Assembly (NCBI RefSeq): GCF_001659605.2
Contig: NC_035170.2
Coordinates: 11,024,817 to 11,088,816, forward strand
Length of the DNA: 64,000 nt
Direction of reading: 5' to 3'
Origin: Manihot esculenta
Taxonomy: Eukaryota > Streptophyta > Magnoliopsida > Malpighiales > Euphorbiaceae
Made by a program: the position numbers and the translations under genes. Positions within the stretch are counted from its first letter, which is position 1; each line of letters starts with the position of its first letter. Positions 12,901 through 21,640 of this stretch are shown here, piece by piece. The notes beneath the pieces are model-generated. The model saw only the letters and a program-made list of their open reading frames with translations, did no database searches and had not been told where the DNA came from.

Positions 12901-14624
12901 TGGCGACTCCGGCGATGGTGACCGGAGTAGGGACGCACCTTCACGTGCCGGCGTGTGGAGCTGCGGTAGGTTGTTGTGGCTGCGCGTGAGGCCCACTTTC
13001 CGGTCGAACGCTCGTCCGCTCTTCTGGGATGCTTCACCGGCGCTTTGGCGTCCTTCCTAGAGGGGCGGTGAGATCTAAATGTTACCTTATATGGGTAACC
13101 CAAATGAACAGAACCCTAAGTCTCTAAAAAAAATCTAAATATCTATGGGTGAGCCTCTAATACTATGTAGAAAGATAATATTTTATAGTATTTCACAATA
13201 GAGATTACAACCTATTTATACATGAGAGACGGTATCTAAACAGGAAGGAAAATCAAGCCTATGATTATACAATCCCTAAGATTAAGTAACTCACCCATCT
13301 ATCAATATTTACTTCCTATGTTAACATATTTACTTCCTATAACCTATAACAGTAAGAAAGACCTTTAGCCCATCTTTCCACCATTTTTTATATGGTGAGC
13401 TTTTTAGTGAATAGAGAAGCAATACTTCTTGATTTGGAACCCAACATATTGCTCACATTAGTGCTATATAATTCCTTCATAATCTCAGAAGAAACTATTG
13501 TAGATTGTTAGATTGTACAGTGAATTAGGAAGTTGTCTTCCATTCCCTATTTCTATTCGAAAACCCACTATTGTTACCTATACCTGCATCCAAGTCTTTG
13601 TTGTAATCATCAATGAGATTACTAAAAAGAATTTGCAATTGTCGAGAAGGATTTTACAGTTGATTCTCTATCCAAGACTTGAATTGAGTGATCATCCTTG
13701 CTTCTACCTGAACCAATCTAGCCTTATTATGTTCTTGTACTTCACAAAAAATAAGGATGTCATTTCTTCACTTAAGTTTGTCGAATCTCCTATGACAAAA
13801 GGCTTTGATACCAATTTGTTATGATTTCAAATCACGAATCGCATAACGAATGATGGATAAAGAAGGAACTCATTGGAGGAAGCTCTTAACTCCTCATATT
13901 CATGAATGAGAGTTAAATCTCAAATGTGTTTGTAATTAATCTGCTTATTAAATTACTCATGAATTAACCCCATATACATATAAGAAACTATACAATAGCA
14001 TAAGAATTTCTAACAAATTAAAAGTTCTATAGTACTTGATAATAATTAGAAAGTATATCCCAAAACTAATCTAAACGATTATAAGGATTGATAATAATAA
14101 GAAATTTTATCCTAATATAAATAATAATTGTTGAATCTCGATATCAGTTTGGGAAAGGAGTTATGTGCCCCTTATAAAAGTCTTGGACACTTTTCCCCCT
14201 TAAGCTAATTTTTGAGGTGAGTTAGATAAAAATCTAAATTTAACATGGTATCAAAACTTCCTCATCCGATGTTGAGCTCTCTTTAAGTATTTCATACTTC
14301 AGTTTATTCCTTGGTGTGAGGGGGTGTGTTAGAATCCCATATCAGTTTGGGATAAGGTTATAGGCCTCTTATAAGGATCTCGGACACTCCTCGCCCTTGA
14401 GCTAGCTTTTGGAATAAGTTAGGTCTGATCCAATTTAACATGGTATCAGGGACCTCCCTTAAATAATTCACGCTTCAATTTATTTCTGAGCGTGAAGCGG
14501 TGTATTGAATCCCACATATCGGTTTAATAAAGGGTTATGTGCCCTTATAAAGGTTTTGGGTACTCCTTCCTCTAACTTTTAGAGTGAGTTAGGCTGGACC
14601 CAAATTTAATTATAATAAAGATAG

Positions 14625-14664
<40 letters not shown>

Positions 14665-15900
14665 GCGTTGAAGCCCTTCTAAGAGGCATCTCATCCCAGT
14701 TTTAAACCAATGTAAGATTTAATATGCCCTCATATGCTCAAGACCAAACTCCAAAAGCATTAAACATTTAAGGGAGGCCAATATTGTTCGGGAAGACTCT
14801 AATACTATCTATACTATATATAAAAATGAGAAAAATAGAGGGGAATATAAAGATTACCAATTATACCTTTAACTTATTTAGTTATTTACAATTGACTTTT
14901 TAAATTTTAAAATAGATAATGATTTTATTATTTAAATTAATAAAAAATTTAAATTCCAGAATACATATAAATACTAAAAAAATCAAAATTTAAAGATAAA
15001 GATTGCTAAAATAATAGATTTAAATATTAAATAATTCTTAAAAAAGAATATAAAATACTAATTTTAATATCAAATTTTAAAGTGATTAATAAATTATTTC
15101 AATTAATTTAAAAGCAATAAAAAAATTTAAAGTTTGGTATATATATAAATACTAAAAAATCAAAATTTTAAGATGGGATTATTAAAATAACACATTTAAA
15201 TATTAAATAATTCTTAAAAGAATATAAAACAATATGTTAGATATCATAAAATTAATAGATGATAAGTGATTTTTAAATTATTAACAATTAAATTAAATAT
15301 TAAATAATTTTGAAAAATAATATAAACAGTAATTTACAATAGTATTTAATCTTTAAAATAGCTGATAATATTATTATTTGAATATTGGTTTTTAAAATGG
15401 ATGATAATTCTATTATTTAAATTACTTTTAGAATATTTTAAAATTAGAATAAGATTATAATTTTTTAAAATTAGAATATTTTTAAACTAGATGATAAATT
15501 TATTATTTAAATTAATTCTAGAGTTTGTTATGAAAATTTAAAATGATATATAAAAATACAACAAAATTAAATTTTAAAACAATGATTATTAAAATAGATG
15601 ATATTTTTCATAACTATTTAGACAAAAATAGCATTTAAAAACCTTTTAATTACTTATCATCGTATATGTATATAAATATCTTGTTACAGTAATGCAACAC
15701 AACTCGTTGCAACTGCATGATGTCAGAGTCTACATAATGTCATTCTCAAAAGAAATTATATGCTTTTAAATATCTTCTACGGTAAGCACAGCTTATATCC
15801 ATTCTTTTTATAATATTTTTAAATATCTTATTTTTTGTTTTTTAATTATTTTAAATATTTAGTTATTTAGTTATTAAATTTAAATTTATTATTATTATTA

Positions 15901-15943
<43 letters not shown>

Positions 15944-18900
15944 GTTTTTATTTTTAGTGAAATAATTTTAAATTTTTATTAATTTTATATTATCAATTAA
16001 TTTTTAAAGTTTATTTAATTTATTTCAATTTTAAATCACTTAATTTATTTGCATGATAATTCAATTAATTTTTACCGTTTATTTTTTTACTCGTATTTTA
16101 ATTATTTAACTATTTAGTTATTAATCTACATCTATTATTATTATAATTATTATCTTTTAGTTTTGAAATGAATTTTAATTCCAACATCAGATTTAATAAA
16201 ATACAATCTCTGATAAATAAAATATTATAATAAAATTTTCTTCTATTTTTTTCATTATAAACAATGCTGTAGAACAGATTATTATTTATAATACTATAAT
16301 AATATTAGAAACTGTTATACACTTTTTTATAATACCCATTTAGAGCGTTAATTGATTGAATATGCAAATTTAGTTTATAATTTGTCATAATTAAATTTAA
16401 TTTGAATTAAATTTTGATGTAATTTATAATATTTCTAATTTATTTTAAATCATTAGATATATTTTGAGGAACATAAATATATCTAATTTATACAACTATT
16501 AATTTCTTTTATAACTATATTTTAAAGAAATAATATTATTTATATAGGAACAATTTTAATAGATTGAAATAAAATTATAATTTTAATGAAATGAAATAAA
16601 ATGATATGAAATATTAATTTGATTGATTTTGAAATTCTAATGAAATTTCAAAGTCAGTATCCAAAAAAAATTATATAATAACATTAATTTAATTAATTAA
16701 ATATTAATTTGAATTGATGAAAATATACTTATATAACAATCATGTGGATTAGTTAAATAATAATAATTTCAATTGAATGAAATATAAAAGTTTAATGTAG
16801 TCAATTTTAACCAAGATTGAATTATATTCATGAATTTATTACAATAACAAGATTAAATTAGACTGATTAAAAATTAATAATAATAATAATAATAATGATA
16901 ATATAATTTATATAAAAATTAAGAAAAACATATATGAAAAATCACAATACATAAGTTAAATAAATGTATAAGGCAGCTTGTAAAACAAGATTTTAAAAAA
17001 ACTGGATAAAATTTAACTCACTCTAAAAGTTTTCTTTAGAAAAAATCTAACTCACTCTAAAAATTTTCTTTAGAAGGAAAAAAAAAAAAATTCTAAGGTT
17101 CATAAGAAGTATATTACTTCTATTCCAATTCAATAAGGTACATAATCAATGTTTAGACCCGACACATTCTATGAACCAGTAAATACAAATGGTTAAAGGT
17201 TTAAGGTTCATAAAGGTCGAATTGGGATTTTACTGGTATGATATTAAATAAATATTATAATATTAATATTTTACTATAATTATTGCTTTATATATTTTAT
17301 AAATAATTATTAAAATAAGTTCATTTAAATTTTGAGATAAAAAATATTTTAAAAAAATAAATTTCAAATAATAATATTAATTTTTATATAATAGAAGAGT
17401 ACTTAAAATTAAAATTTCATAATAACTAATAAAAAATAAATATTAATATATTGAAATTATATAAAAAAAATAAATATAAAAATTTTTATGTATTTTTCTA
17501 CTTTATAAAAGATAATAAAATACAAAATGTAATAATTTAAATAATTAATAAAATAAATTATTAATACTATTAATTTTTTAAATTGCATTTTTAAGAAGTT
17601 ATTTTTATAAATAATTAGTTATATGTTAATAATTATTTATATTAATATGATACACCAATTCTCTCTCTCTATATATAAATATATTAATTGTGATTAAAAA
17701 AAAAAAAACAACTTATTATGTGGTTCAGATGGTAAAAGTGGTGAGAGTGACATGTATGATACAGGTTTGATCCTTGCCGCCAACAGTGGCTATTTTTAGG
17801 TTAAGAGTGACCGGTTTGATTTGGAAAATTCTATTCAAACCAGCCGAGTTAGTGATTTGCTGATTAATCGACCGATTCATACTGATTTTCACCGATTCCT
17901 TAAATTAAGGGTTTTTAATTGGTCTGATTCTCAATTAAACTAGTACGATCAGCCTGTCTAATTCAATTTTGACAACTATGTATATCACATATTAGCCCTA
18001 AAAAAAGCACATACTATCAAAATGTTTAATGGGCATCATTTATCCATGAAAATTAAACTCTTCTACTTATTTCCAGAACATTTGAGGAGAAATACTATAA
18101 CATTCAGAAAAAATAAAAAGATCATTCAAGTACATCATATCACAGTACTGGATATAGAAGTACAAGATGGCATTAATTATAAAACTATATATAAATACAC
18201 GTACCATGAAATAGAGGAATGGAAAGAGAGATGATATTGGAAGTGCTGCAAAAATTAACATTAGGATTAATACAAATCAAAGGATTGCACAATCAAGAAA
18301 AGTGTAACTGCTGATAATGCAAGTAATGCAGGACAGCATTCAGCTATGAACTCATGTAATTAACCCTTTTGCAATGTGATCCTGGGAGTGCAGAATGAAT
18401 GAATACCAAGCTACTGCATAGATACCACAATAATTTGCCCCCACTAAACTATTAAGAAATCCATTGAAATGCCTGTCTAACCAATTTTTTTCAACAATTA
18501 CCTAAACACAGCTTAGTTTTTGAATTTTGCCCTAAATTTAAATTTTTTATGAAAAAAGATTGGCATTGTATATATTTTGCAGAAATGTAAATACTAAAAA
18601 TAACCAGCTTCAATCATATTTGGATCCTTTGTTTTCAAAATTAACATCACTCTGTCAGCAATAAATCAATGGTATTCAATTATTCATTTTATCAAGTCCA
18701 TTGACCTGTTATTTCAAACTCAAATCCTTGATGTACTCAATCTATAGAAACTACCAAACTTCAGTTGCATTCACAGTTCACACATAGCAACATAAGTTTC
18801 TACAATAGGAATTTAGTGCGAAAATTATAAAGTTATCAACAATACTCTCCATACCATGCATGTGCATGCACTTGCATAAATATTACCATTCAAAACCACT

Positions 18901-19183
18901 AATGTACCCCTACCAGCACAAAAGTTGAAGCCTAATGACTTTAAACTCACTATTTCATGTTGATTAATATCAATTGAACTTCAAAAACCTGAATGACCGT
19001 CAACAAGTGCTTAAAGATCCTGCAATGAGAATTCTTACCAGTGCAGAGCACAACAATCCATATAGAAACAAGTTCTCGAATTGGCAGCCCTCTTCTCAAC
19101 TCTTTGAGTTGATCAACCTTACATCCTGGACAATTCTCATAATAATTCTTCTTTAGTAATGCCTCTCTACAATCTTGTGCCAT
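2052..19183 (-). CDS. ZIFL-like major facilitator transporter, 5' seven exons (partial)
   Basis: Seven exons join in frame: 19183-19039, 18245-18205, 6687-6627, 6543-6441, 6303-6201, 2250-2197 and 2114-2052 (190 codons). The product starts MAQDCREALLKKNYYENCPG and carries CPGCKVDQLKE. It then has a hydrophobic segment (ALPISSLFPFLYFM), the MFS signature region GRALTSVFWGIVADRYGRKP, NFWMAITTRFLMGSLNG, AYACEIFREEHQALGLST and WGIGLIIGPALGGFLAQ. These match the N-terminal half of plant ZIFL proteins, MFS carriers of tonoplast or plasma membrane linked to zinc, potassium or organic-anion transport. All introns have GT-AG ends and no stop interrupts the frame, so the gene looks usable despite Copia elements in introns 2 and 5. 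The start at 19183 fits the family; an upstream in-frame ATG at 19240 is less likely. The C-terminal half is off the left edge. Substrate and location cannot be told from sequence. Confidence 0.85.
2197..2250 (-). CDS. ZIFL-like gene, exon 6
   Basis: A 54 bp phase-0 exon after acceptor TTGAACAG, encoding AYACEIFREEHQALGLST. This is a strongly conserved ZIFL loop. The donor is GTGAGC. Confidence 0.84.
2331..2508 (-). repeat. Copia 1, 3' LTR
   Basis: 178 bp, begins TGTTATAGG and ends TTTTTACA on the minus strand. It matches 5640-5816 with few differences. Confidence 0.85.
2634..2712 (-). mobile_element. TRIM fragment inside Copia 1
   Basis: On the minus strand the stretch reads GGCACTCCTCTCTCTTGACC, then TAGCTTTTGGGGTGAGTTAG, then GCCTGACCTAAATTTAATAC. 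This matches the right half of the TRIM LTRs at 14129-14611, followed by a decayed primer-binding site. It sits where the reverse transcriptase region of the Copia element should be. Confidence 0.65.
2713..5180 (-). pseudogene. Copia 1 gag-protease-integrase remnant
   Basis: Read on the minus strand from right to left, gag has HKLNGSNFLDWSKTIRIYL (near 5100). A zinc-knuckle remnant follows, where the first cysteines are replaced (YYYREFGHTKKTCLK near 4390). Next come a protease motif WVIDSGSTNYLSGN (near 4190) and integrase-region pieces (KVPKCFWADAVSTACFLINR near 3230). Stops and frame changes are frequent. Nothing recognisable remains beyond the linker (GRPPIFHCYSRRLEDS, near 2830). All parts have clear counterparts in Copia element 2. 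Confidence 0.75.
5640..5816 (-). repeat. Copia 1, 5' LTR
   Basis: 177 bp. The primer-binding site follows on the minus strand (TGATATCAGAGCC, 5628-5640, one change from the usual TGGTATCAGAGCC and overlapping the LTR end by about one base). Confidence 0.85.
6201..6303 (-). CDS. ZIFL-like gene, exon 5
   Basis: Begins after acceptor TATCAG and encodes VIFNTLFGLSTNFWMAITTR then FLMGSLNGLLGPIK, a further pair of membrane helices. It ends in phase 0 before donor GTAGCT. Confidence 0.82.
6441..6543 (-). CDS. ZIFL-like gene, exon 4 (MFS signature)
   Basis: Encodes SSFMFGRALTSVFWGIVADR followed by YGRKPIIIIGTTTV. This holds the loop 2-3 motif G-x(3)-D-R-x-G-R-[KR] typical of MFS carriers. The donor GTTAGT is weak, but it is the only site that joins exon 5 in frame. 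Confidence 0.85.
6627..6687 (-). CDS. ZIFL-like gene, exon 3
   Basis: A 61 bp exon encoding VRDFNIAKREEDIGYYAGYIG, split so that the last glycine codon is completed by exon 4. The donor is GTGAGC. The acceptor (TCAAAG) was chosen because the alternative AG six bases on gives a stop. Confidence 0.8.
6905..6951. repeat. (GA)n microsatellite in intron 2
   Basis: About 23 uninterrupted GA units following ccat and ending at gaagggag. Likely length-variable. Confidence 0.95.
7283..7480 (-). repeat. LTR-like piece A of an unnamed element
   Basis: Starts TGTTATGATCCC and shares a sequence course with 7720 and 13819: a gatgga(c/t)aaa word, gttcttaac(a/t)cctca, a run of ttaaatctcaaa, then aattaatctgcttatta-like text. 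The right end is unclear. Confidence 0.45.
7720..7880 (-). repeat. LTR-like piece B of an unnamed element
   Basis: Starts TGTTATGTTCCC and continues with aatggataggga, gagttcttaatatctca and attaaatctcaaatatgt, parallel to pieces A and C. It could be the 3' LTR of an element whose 5' LTR is piece C and into which Copia element 2 inserted. Confidence 0.4.
8463..8627 (-). repeat. Copia 2, 3' LTR
   Basis: 165 bp, TG...CA. Preceded on the minus strand by a purine-rich tract (AACTTGAGAGGGAG). Confidence 0.85.
8700..9010 (-). pseudogene. Copia 2 RNase H remnant
   Basis: Encodes MAQAVCEVLWVRQLLEEVGF, then NLVHAKLWCDNQAAIHIVSN and HERTKHIEIDYHFVREKI. This is the C-terminal half of a Copia RNase H, with the catalytic CDNQAA aspartate and the HIEIDYHFVREK block. 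A TAG-type stop near 8960 and frame breaks separate it from the reverse transcriptase. Confidence 0.8.
9080..10300 (-). pseudogene. Copia 2 reverse transcriptase remnant
   Basis: The N-terminal part reads TWELMSLPPGKPAIGCKWVF, KARLVAKGYAQTYGVDYSDT and FSPVVKLASVQLFISLVAT (10180-9900). The C-terminal part reads LKYFLGIEVMRCKKGIFLSQ and KLNYLTVTRPDIAYSVSMVS (9490-9215). The segment between them, including the YVDD region near 9590, shows YADDIVVTGSD-type text on the minus strand but is frame-broken. Typical Copia RVT_2 order. Confidence 0.82.
10555..11872 (-). pseudogene. Copia 2 protease and integrase remnant
   Basis: The protease motif is KWVIDSGATNHMSGN (near 11740), a clear D-S-G-A active site. 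It is followed by LLSVSKLTHALN and the integrase zinc part DVHCHLGHPSLSALKK (near 11340). Later pieces (KVRKYFWADVVSAACFLINR, near 10800) come from the C-terminal integrase region. Stops interrupt the catalytic core between 10850 and 11260. Confidence 0.8.
11880..12751 (-). pseudogene. Copia 2 gag remnant
   Basis: The start at 12751 gives MAKVKTTITDVIPVMTKITE then HKLNGSNFLDWSKTIRIYL, the N-terminal motif of Copia gag. The core follows with KAFYRAEKNNRTLTSYFMDF and QREQMAVISFLAGLPPEFE. A zinc knuckle CYYCREPGHTKETY lies near 11980, with the last cysteine changed to Tyr. At least two stops break the frame (near 12568 and 12212). Confidence 0.8.
12752..13165 (-). other. GC-rich leader of Copia 2
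   Basis: The leader between 5' LTR and gag is strikingly GC-rich from about 12890 to 13075 (many CGG/GCC words), against a strongly AT-rich surrounding. Copia 1 has a counterpart at about 5330-5525. It has no recognised protein domain. Confidence 0.55.
13166..13351 (-). repeat. Copia 2, 5' LTR
   Basis: 186 bp. About 21 bp longer than its partner because the phrase around tatttacttcctat is repeated near 13308-13340. A decayed primer-binding site (TAGTATTAGAGGC) follows on the minus strand. Confidence 0.85.
13357..13818 (-). pseudogene. Leader/gag-like remnant of an unnamed LTR element
   Basis: At 13805-13816 the plus strand reads TTTGATACCAAT, the complement of a TTGGTATCAAAG-type primer-binding site. 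It stands next to an LTR start (TGTTATG at 13819), so an element read leftwards starts here. Its leader encodes short in-frame pieces such as RFDKLSEEMTSLFF on the minus strand, broken by frame changes. Copia 2 interrupts it. Confidence 0.42.
13819..14050 (-). repeat. LTR-like piece C of an unnamed element
   Basis: Starts TGTTATGATTTC beside a primer-binding-site complement and parallels pieces A and B (gatggataaagaa, gctcttaactcctca, gttaaatctcaaatgtg, aattaatctgcttatta). Probably the 5' LTR of the disrupted element. Confidence 0.5.
14129..14611 (+). mobile_element. TRIM array with three LTRs and two internal parts
   Basis: Three related ~115 bp LTRs (14129-14245, 14327-14440, 14501-14611) begin TGTTGAATC/TGTTAGAATC/TGTATTGAATC and carry the words CCCACATATCGGTTT-like, gggttatgtgcccc and gtgagttagg. 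The first two are followed directly by TGGTATCA primer-binding sites (14246, 14441). G-rich polypurine tracts precede LTRs 2 and 3 (GTGAGGGGG; GTGAAGCGG). The internal parts are only 60-80 bp with no coding capacity, as in terminal-repeat retrotransposons in miniature. ATAAT flanks both ends (14124-14128; 14612-14616). Confidence 0.8.
14627..14661. repeat. (TAA)n microsatellite
   Basis: About eleven ATA/TAA units just after the TRIM array. Confidence 0.9.
14662..17700. other. AT-rich non-coding stretch in intron 2
   Basis: No coding signal. It includes repeated phrases (taaatattaaataattcttaaaa at about 15020 and 15200), a stem at about 15692-15710 (TGCAAC, seven bases, GTTGCA) and runs of aataat. 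It looks like decayed repeat DNA. Confidence 0.6.
15884..15943. repeat. (ATT)n microsatellite
   Basis: ATT units over about 60 bp with one interruption (ttttt near 15901). Confidence 0.9.
17719..17960 (+). mobile_element. SINE-like unit with pol III box A/B
   Basis: TGGTTCAGATGG (17721) could be a box A, and GGTTTGATCC (17764-17773) is a near-perfect box B (GGTTCGANNCC) at a plausible distance. The text agagtgacatgtatgata between them is typical of tRNA-derived plant SINEs. No clear 3' tail or target duplication was fixed. Confidence 0.4.
18205..18245 (-). CDS. ZIFL-like gene, exon 2
   Basis: A 41 bp exon after acceptor TTTTTGCAG, encoding ALPISSLFPFLYFM, the rest of membrane helix 1. The donor is GTACGTG directly after the ATG codon. 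Too small for a simple ORF scan; found by family sequence. Confidence 0.82.
18246..19038 (-). other. Intron 1 of the ZIFL-like gene
   Basis: 793 bp between donor GTAAGA (exon 1) and acceptor TTTTTGCAG (exon 2). Moderately AT-rich, with no element recognised. Confidence 0.75.
19039..19183 (-). CDS. ZIFL-like gene, exon 1
   Basis: Encodes residues 1-48: MAQDCREALLKK, the family's CPGC-K-D cysteine motif near the N terminus, and the start of membrane helix 1 (IWIVVLCT). Ends at a strong donor, ACTG then GTAAGA. The 145 bp leave one base of the next codon. Confidence 0.85.
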
Positions 19184-20250
19184 GCTTCTATCAGATGACA
19201 AAAATATTACGCAGAAAAGATTTGCTTCTTCTACTGGCAATCAATCTTTACATATCATAGGATGTAAATCATGCTTCCAAATCTATAAGACCTCAAATCA
19301 GAATCAAATAAACAATAATCATATAAGAGGATTTGATAATTCTTGGTGGGTCTGCACTTCTGCAATGGCAACAAGAAGAATATATACACCCCATCAAAGA
19401 ACATGACTTGTTTCGTCGTTTAAGCAAAAATAAAAAAAAACTTCGTCGAAGTAAAACATACATGAATGTGGCCGTAATGTTGAATAAACAGAAGAGGCGT
19501 GAACATTTTCAGAGTTGGAAATGTTATAAATAGCAAGAGAGTAAAAGAGAAAGGCAAGCTATCAGCCTACGACAGCACCCAAATTGTTCCTGCAGGCATC
19601 ACGGCACACGTCACCCCATCATTCGCGATTTTGCGTAACGATAAGAGTCGGCCAGCAATGTCGATAACGACAAAAATAATGAGTGTGAAGTTCAGTGGAC
19701 CTAACCCAATTATGAGGAACCCAAATGCGAATAGAACTCGCAAATAAACAGCCACTGTCAGACACAAATTCAAACAGGTTGCCTGCAATTATTGACGACG
19801 CCACATGAATAAACGAAATTGAATAAGCGCCTCATTTAATTCTAATCTTTTTAACCAAATAAACCCAGAATTTTGAACTAAAGTTGAAATTAGTCATCAT
19901 GATAGAAAATATTAATTTTTTTAATATTAAAAAAATTATTTCCATAACTTTAAATGCCCACGAATTATTTATTAGTTTTAATGAAAATAAAAAATATAAA
20001 CAAATTCAAGAACACAATTCCTCTTTCACATATAATTTTGGAAAATTTTATCATTTGTTTCAATGATATAGGAAGCAAATTAATTACTTAGTTTCTTTCT
20101 CCATTATTTTTTTTCAAAATACATTAAAAACAGAATAATAATTAATAAATATTTTTAAGAATTAATTAATAATTTTTTTAAAATTTCAAAGAAATTTTAA
20201 TATATCATTTAAAATCAAAAACCAATCAATTTCTTTTTATGTCAGATGAA
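19184..20250 (-). promoter_or_regulatory. Upstream region of the ZIFL-like gene
   Basis: By position this should hold the 5' UTR and promoter of the minus-strand transporter. The block 19560-19800 is less AT-rich and open in several frames. One minus-strand frame is hydrophobic (FAFGFLIIGLGPLNFTLIIF), but no family was recognised. No convincing TATA box could be tied to a start site. Confidence 0.35.
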
Positions 20251-21640
20251 CTACATAATAAACTTCCTAGAATTTAAAACCATATTATCCAGATATTTAG
20301 ATCCAAAATACAATAAACTTCAAATACACAAACATCATCTCAAACTTCAAGAACACAAACAACAATCCAGAAATAATCAAAATACAAACTCAAAACCTAG
20401 AAACCAGAAACTCAGCTTCAACAAACCTCAAAACGGAAGAACAGCTTCAACCAATAAACCCACAACCAGCAATCTCTTTGGTCGAATTGATATGCTGGCT
20501 GGATGAGCATTCAAGTCGCATAGAGGGAGACTGATCTTGCCTGTAAACACATCCTCTTTGAGCATGCGATACAGTGACCATAAAGAGGAAATAATACATT
20601 CATACGAAGAAGACGAAATTTAAGAAACAGATGAAAGAGGACTCTTTTCCAATCTCGTTCTGGATTTTTACATTTTGTTTTCTAATCTTGAATCGTGAGC
20701 CATGAAAATCGATGAATCGATTAACGAGGCATAGAAATTAGGGTGTTAAATTTTTTTTTTCATATATTTTCATTAAAATGTTAAACAATTTTAAAATTTG
20801 CAAGTATAAAAATTAATATTGATAATTAATTAAAAATAAAAATTATTAGTTTGTTTTCTTTTAAAAAAATTGAGGCTAAAAATTGTGGAGTTATTTGTTT
20901 AAATGAATAAAGGTTTCCGACTTTTTTGAGAAATGCATTGGACTAATATGAAAAAGTCAATATTATTTATTTTTTCTCCATCATAATCTTTTTTTTTTAT
21001 ATATATATTAGACGAAATCTGCATTTGAATTTCAGTTTCGCAGGGGCAAAGCTGACCGCCAACGGATTCATCTTTCTTGAGATGAATTGTAATTTGTAGA
21101 TTTTGCTTTCATTTTGTATTAATTATTTATGAGCTTTGTTTTTTGAACTTCCTTTTAGGTATGTTTTGTAGGGTATTATGGAGTGTTTGAATTTTTACCC
21201 TCTTTCCATTGTTGATTTCTACAAGCAGTGGTTACATGAGTGATTTTAGTATTAGAGTGATGTTAATTCAGAATCACTAACTTTATGACTATATTAGATT
21301 GAAAATATTATGAACATGTTTTTACTCTCTTGTAATAGTCGACAATGAGCCTTTGCAATTTTGTTTCATGTGTTGGATGCTTATGACTTTTTATTCTAGT
21401 ATGATTGTTGTCGTTTACGGTGGGAATGATTCTTTGACTTTGTAGATTTTCATTGTTGGCTTGATTTTTTTTTAGTTTTTTAATATATTTAGTCCAAACT
21501 AACCAAATTAATTTGTAAGCCCAATTATATTTACATATTTAGGCTTTTCAATACTATTATTATGAAGTTTTCTATATTTAAACAACACTCTTTCAACTTA
21601 AAATTATACAAAGAGTTAAAATTATTATTGAGACATTTAG
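20251..21640. other. Intergenic, nothing recognised
   Basis: Low-complexity A-rich text (20280-20460), then T-rich DNA. Short ORFs lack family features. Confidence 0.5.

Larger units (their letters stand above)
8463..13351 (-). mobile_element. Copia element 2, near full length, TSD GTAAG
   Basis: LTRs at 8463-8627 and 13166-13351 (TG...CA) are flanked by GTAAG at 8458-8462 and 13352-13356. On the minus strand the order is gag, protease, integrase, reverse transcriptase, RNase H, the Copia order. The 5' LTR carries a 21 bp stretch near 13316-13340 that is absent from the other LTR. All reading frames are interrupted, so it is not autonomous. It shares its family with Copia element 1. Confidence 0.9.
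6688..18204 (-). other. Intron 2 of the ZIFL-like gene (11.5 kb, TE-filled)
   Basis: Between exon 2 (ending 18205) and exon 3 (starting 6687). It holds the GA microsatellite, two LTR-like pieces (7283, 7720), Copia element 2, a leftover LTR-element leader (13360-13900), a TRIM array, AT-rich DNA (14660-17700) and a SINE-like unit. No host coding exon was recognised within it. Confidence 0.72.

Noticed and set aside
12744..13103. 119-aa basic protein in the Copia 2 leader
   Set aside because: It arises from GC-rich leader DNA before gag, has no counterpart domain and is open on several frames.
14129..14611. Cassandra-type TRIM with 5S rRNA sequence
   Set aside because: No 5S promoter boxes were seen in the LTRs.
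14812..15720. Possible Helitron (TCTATACTATATATAAAA start; hairpin TGCAAC/GTTGCA near 15692-15710)
   Set aside because: No CTRR end directly after the hairpin and no rolling-circle protein; the AT-rich text makes chance likely.
19499..19788. Overlapping frames upstream of the transporter, one hydrophobic
   Set aside because: No recognisable family and open on both strands; more likely the 5' UTR or promoter, so not called as a gene.
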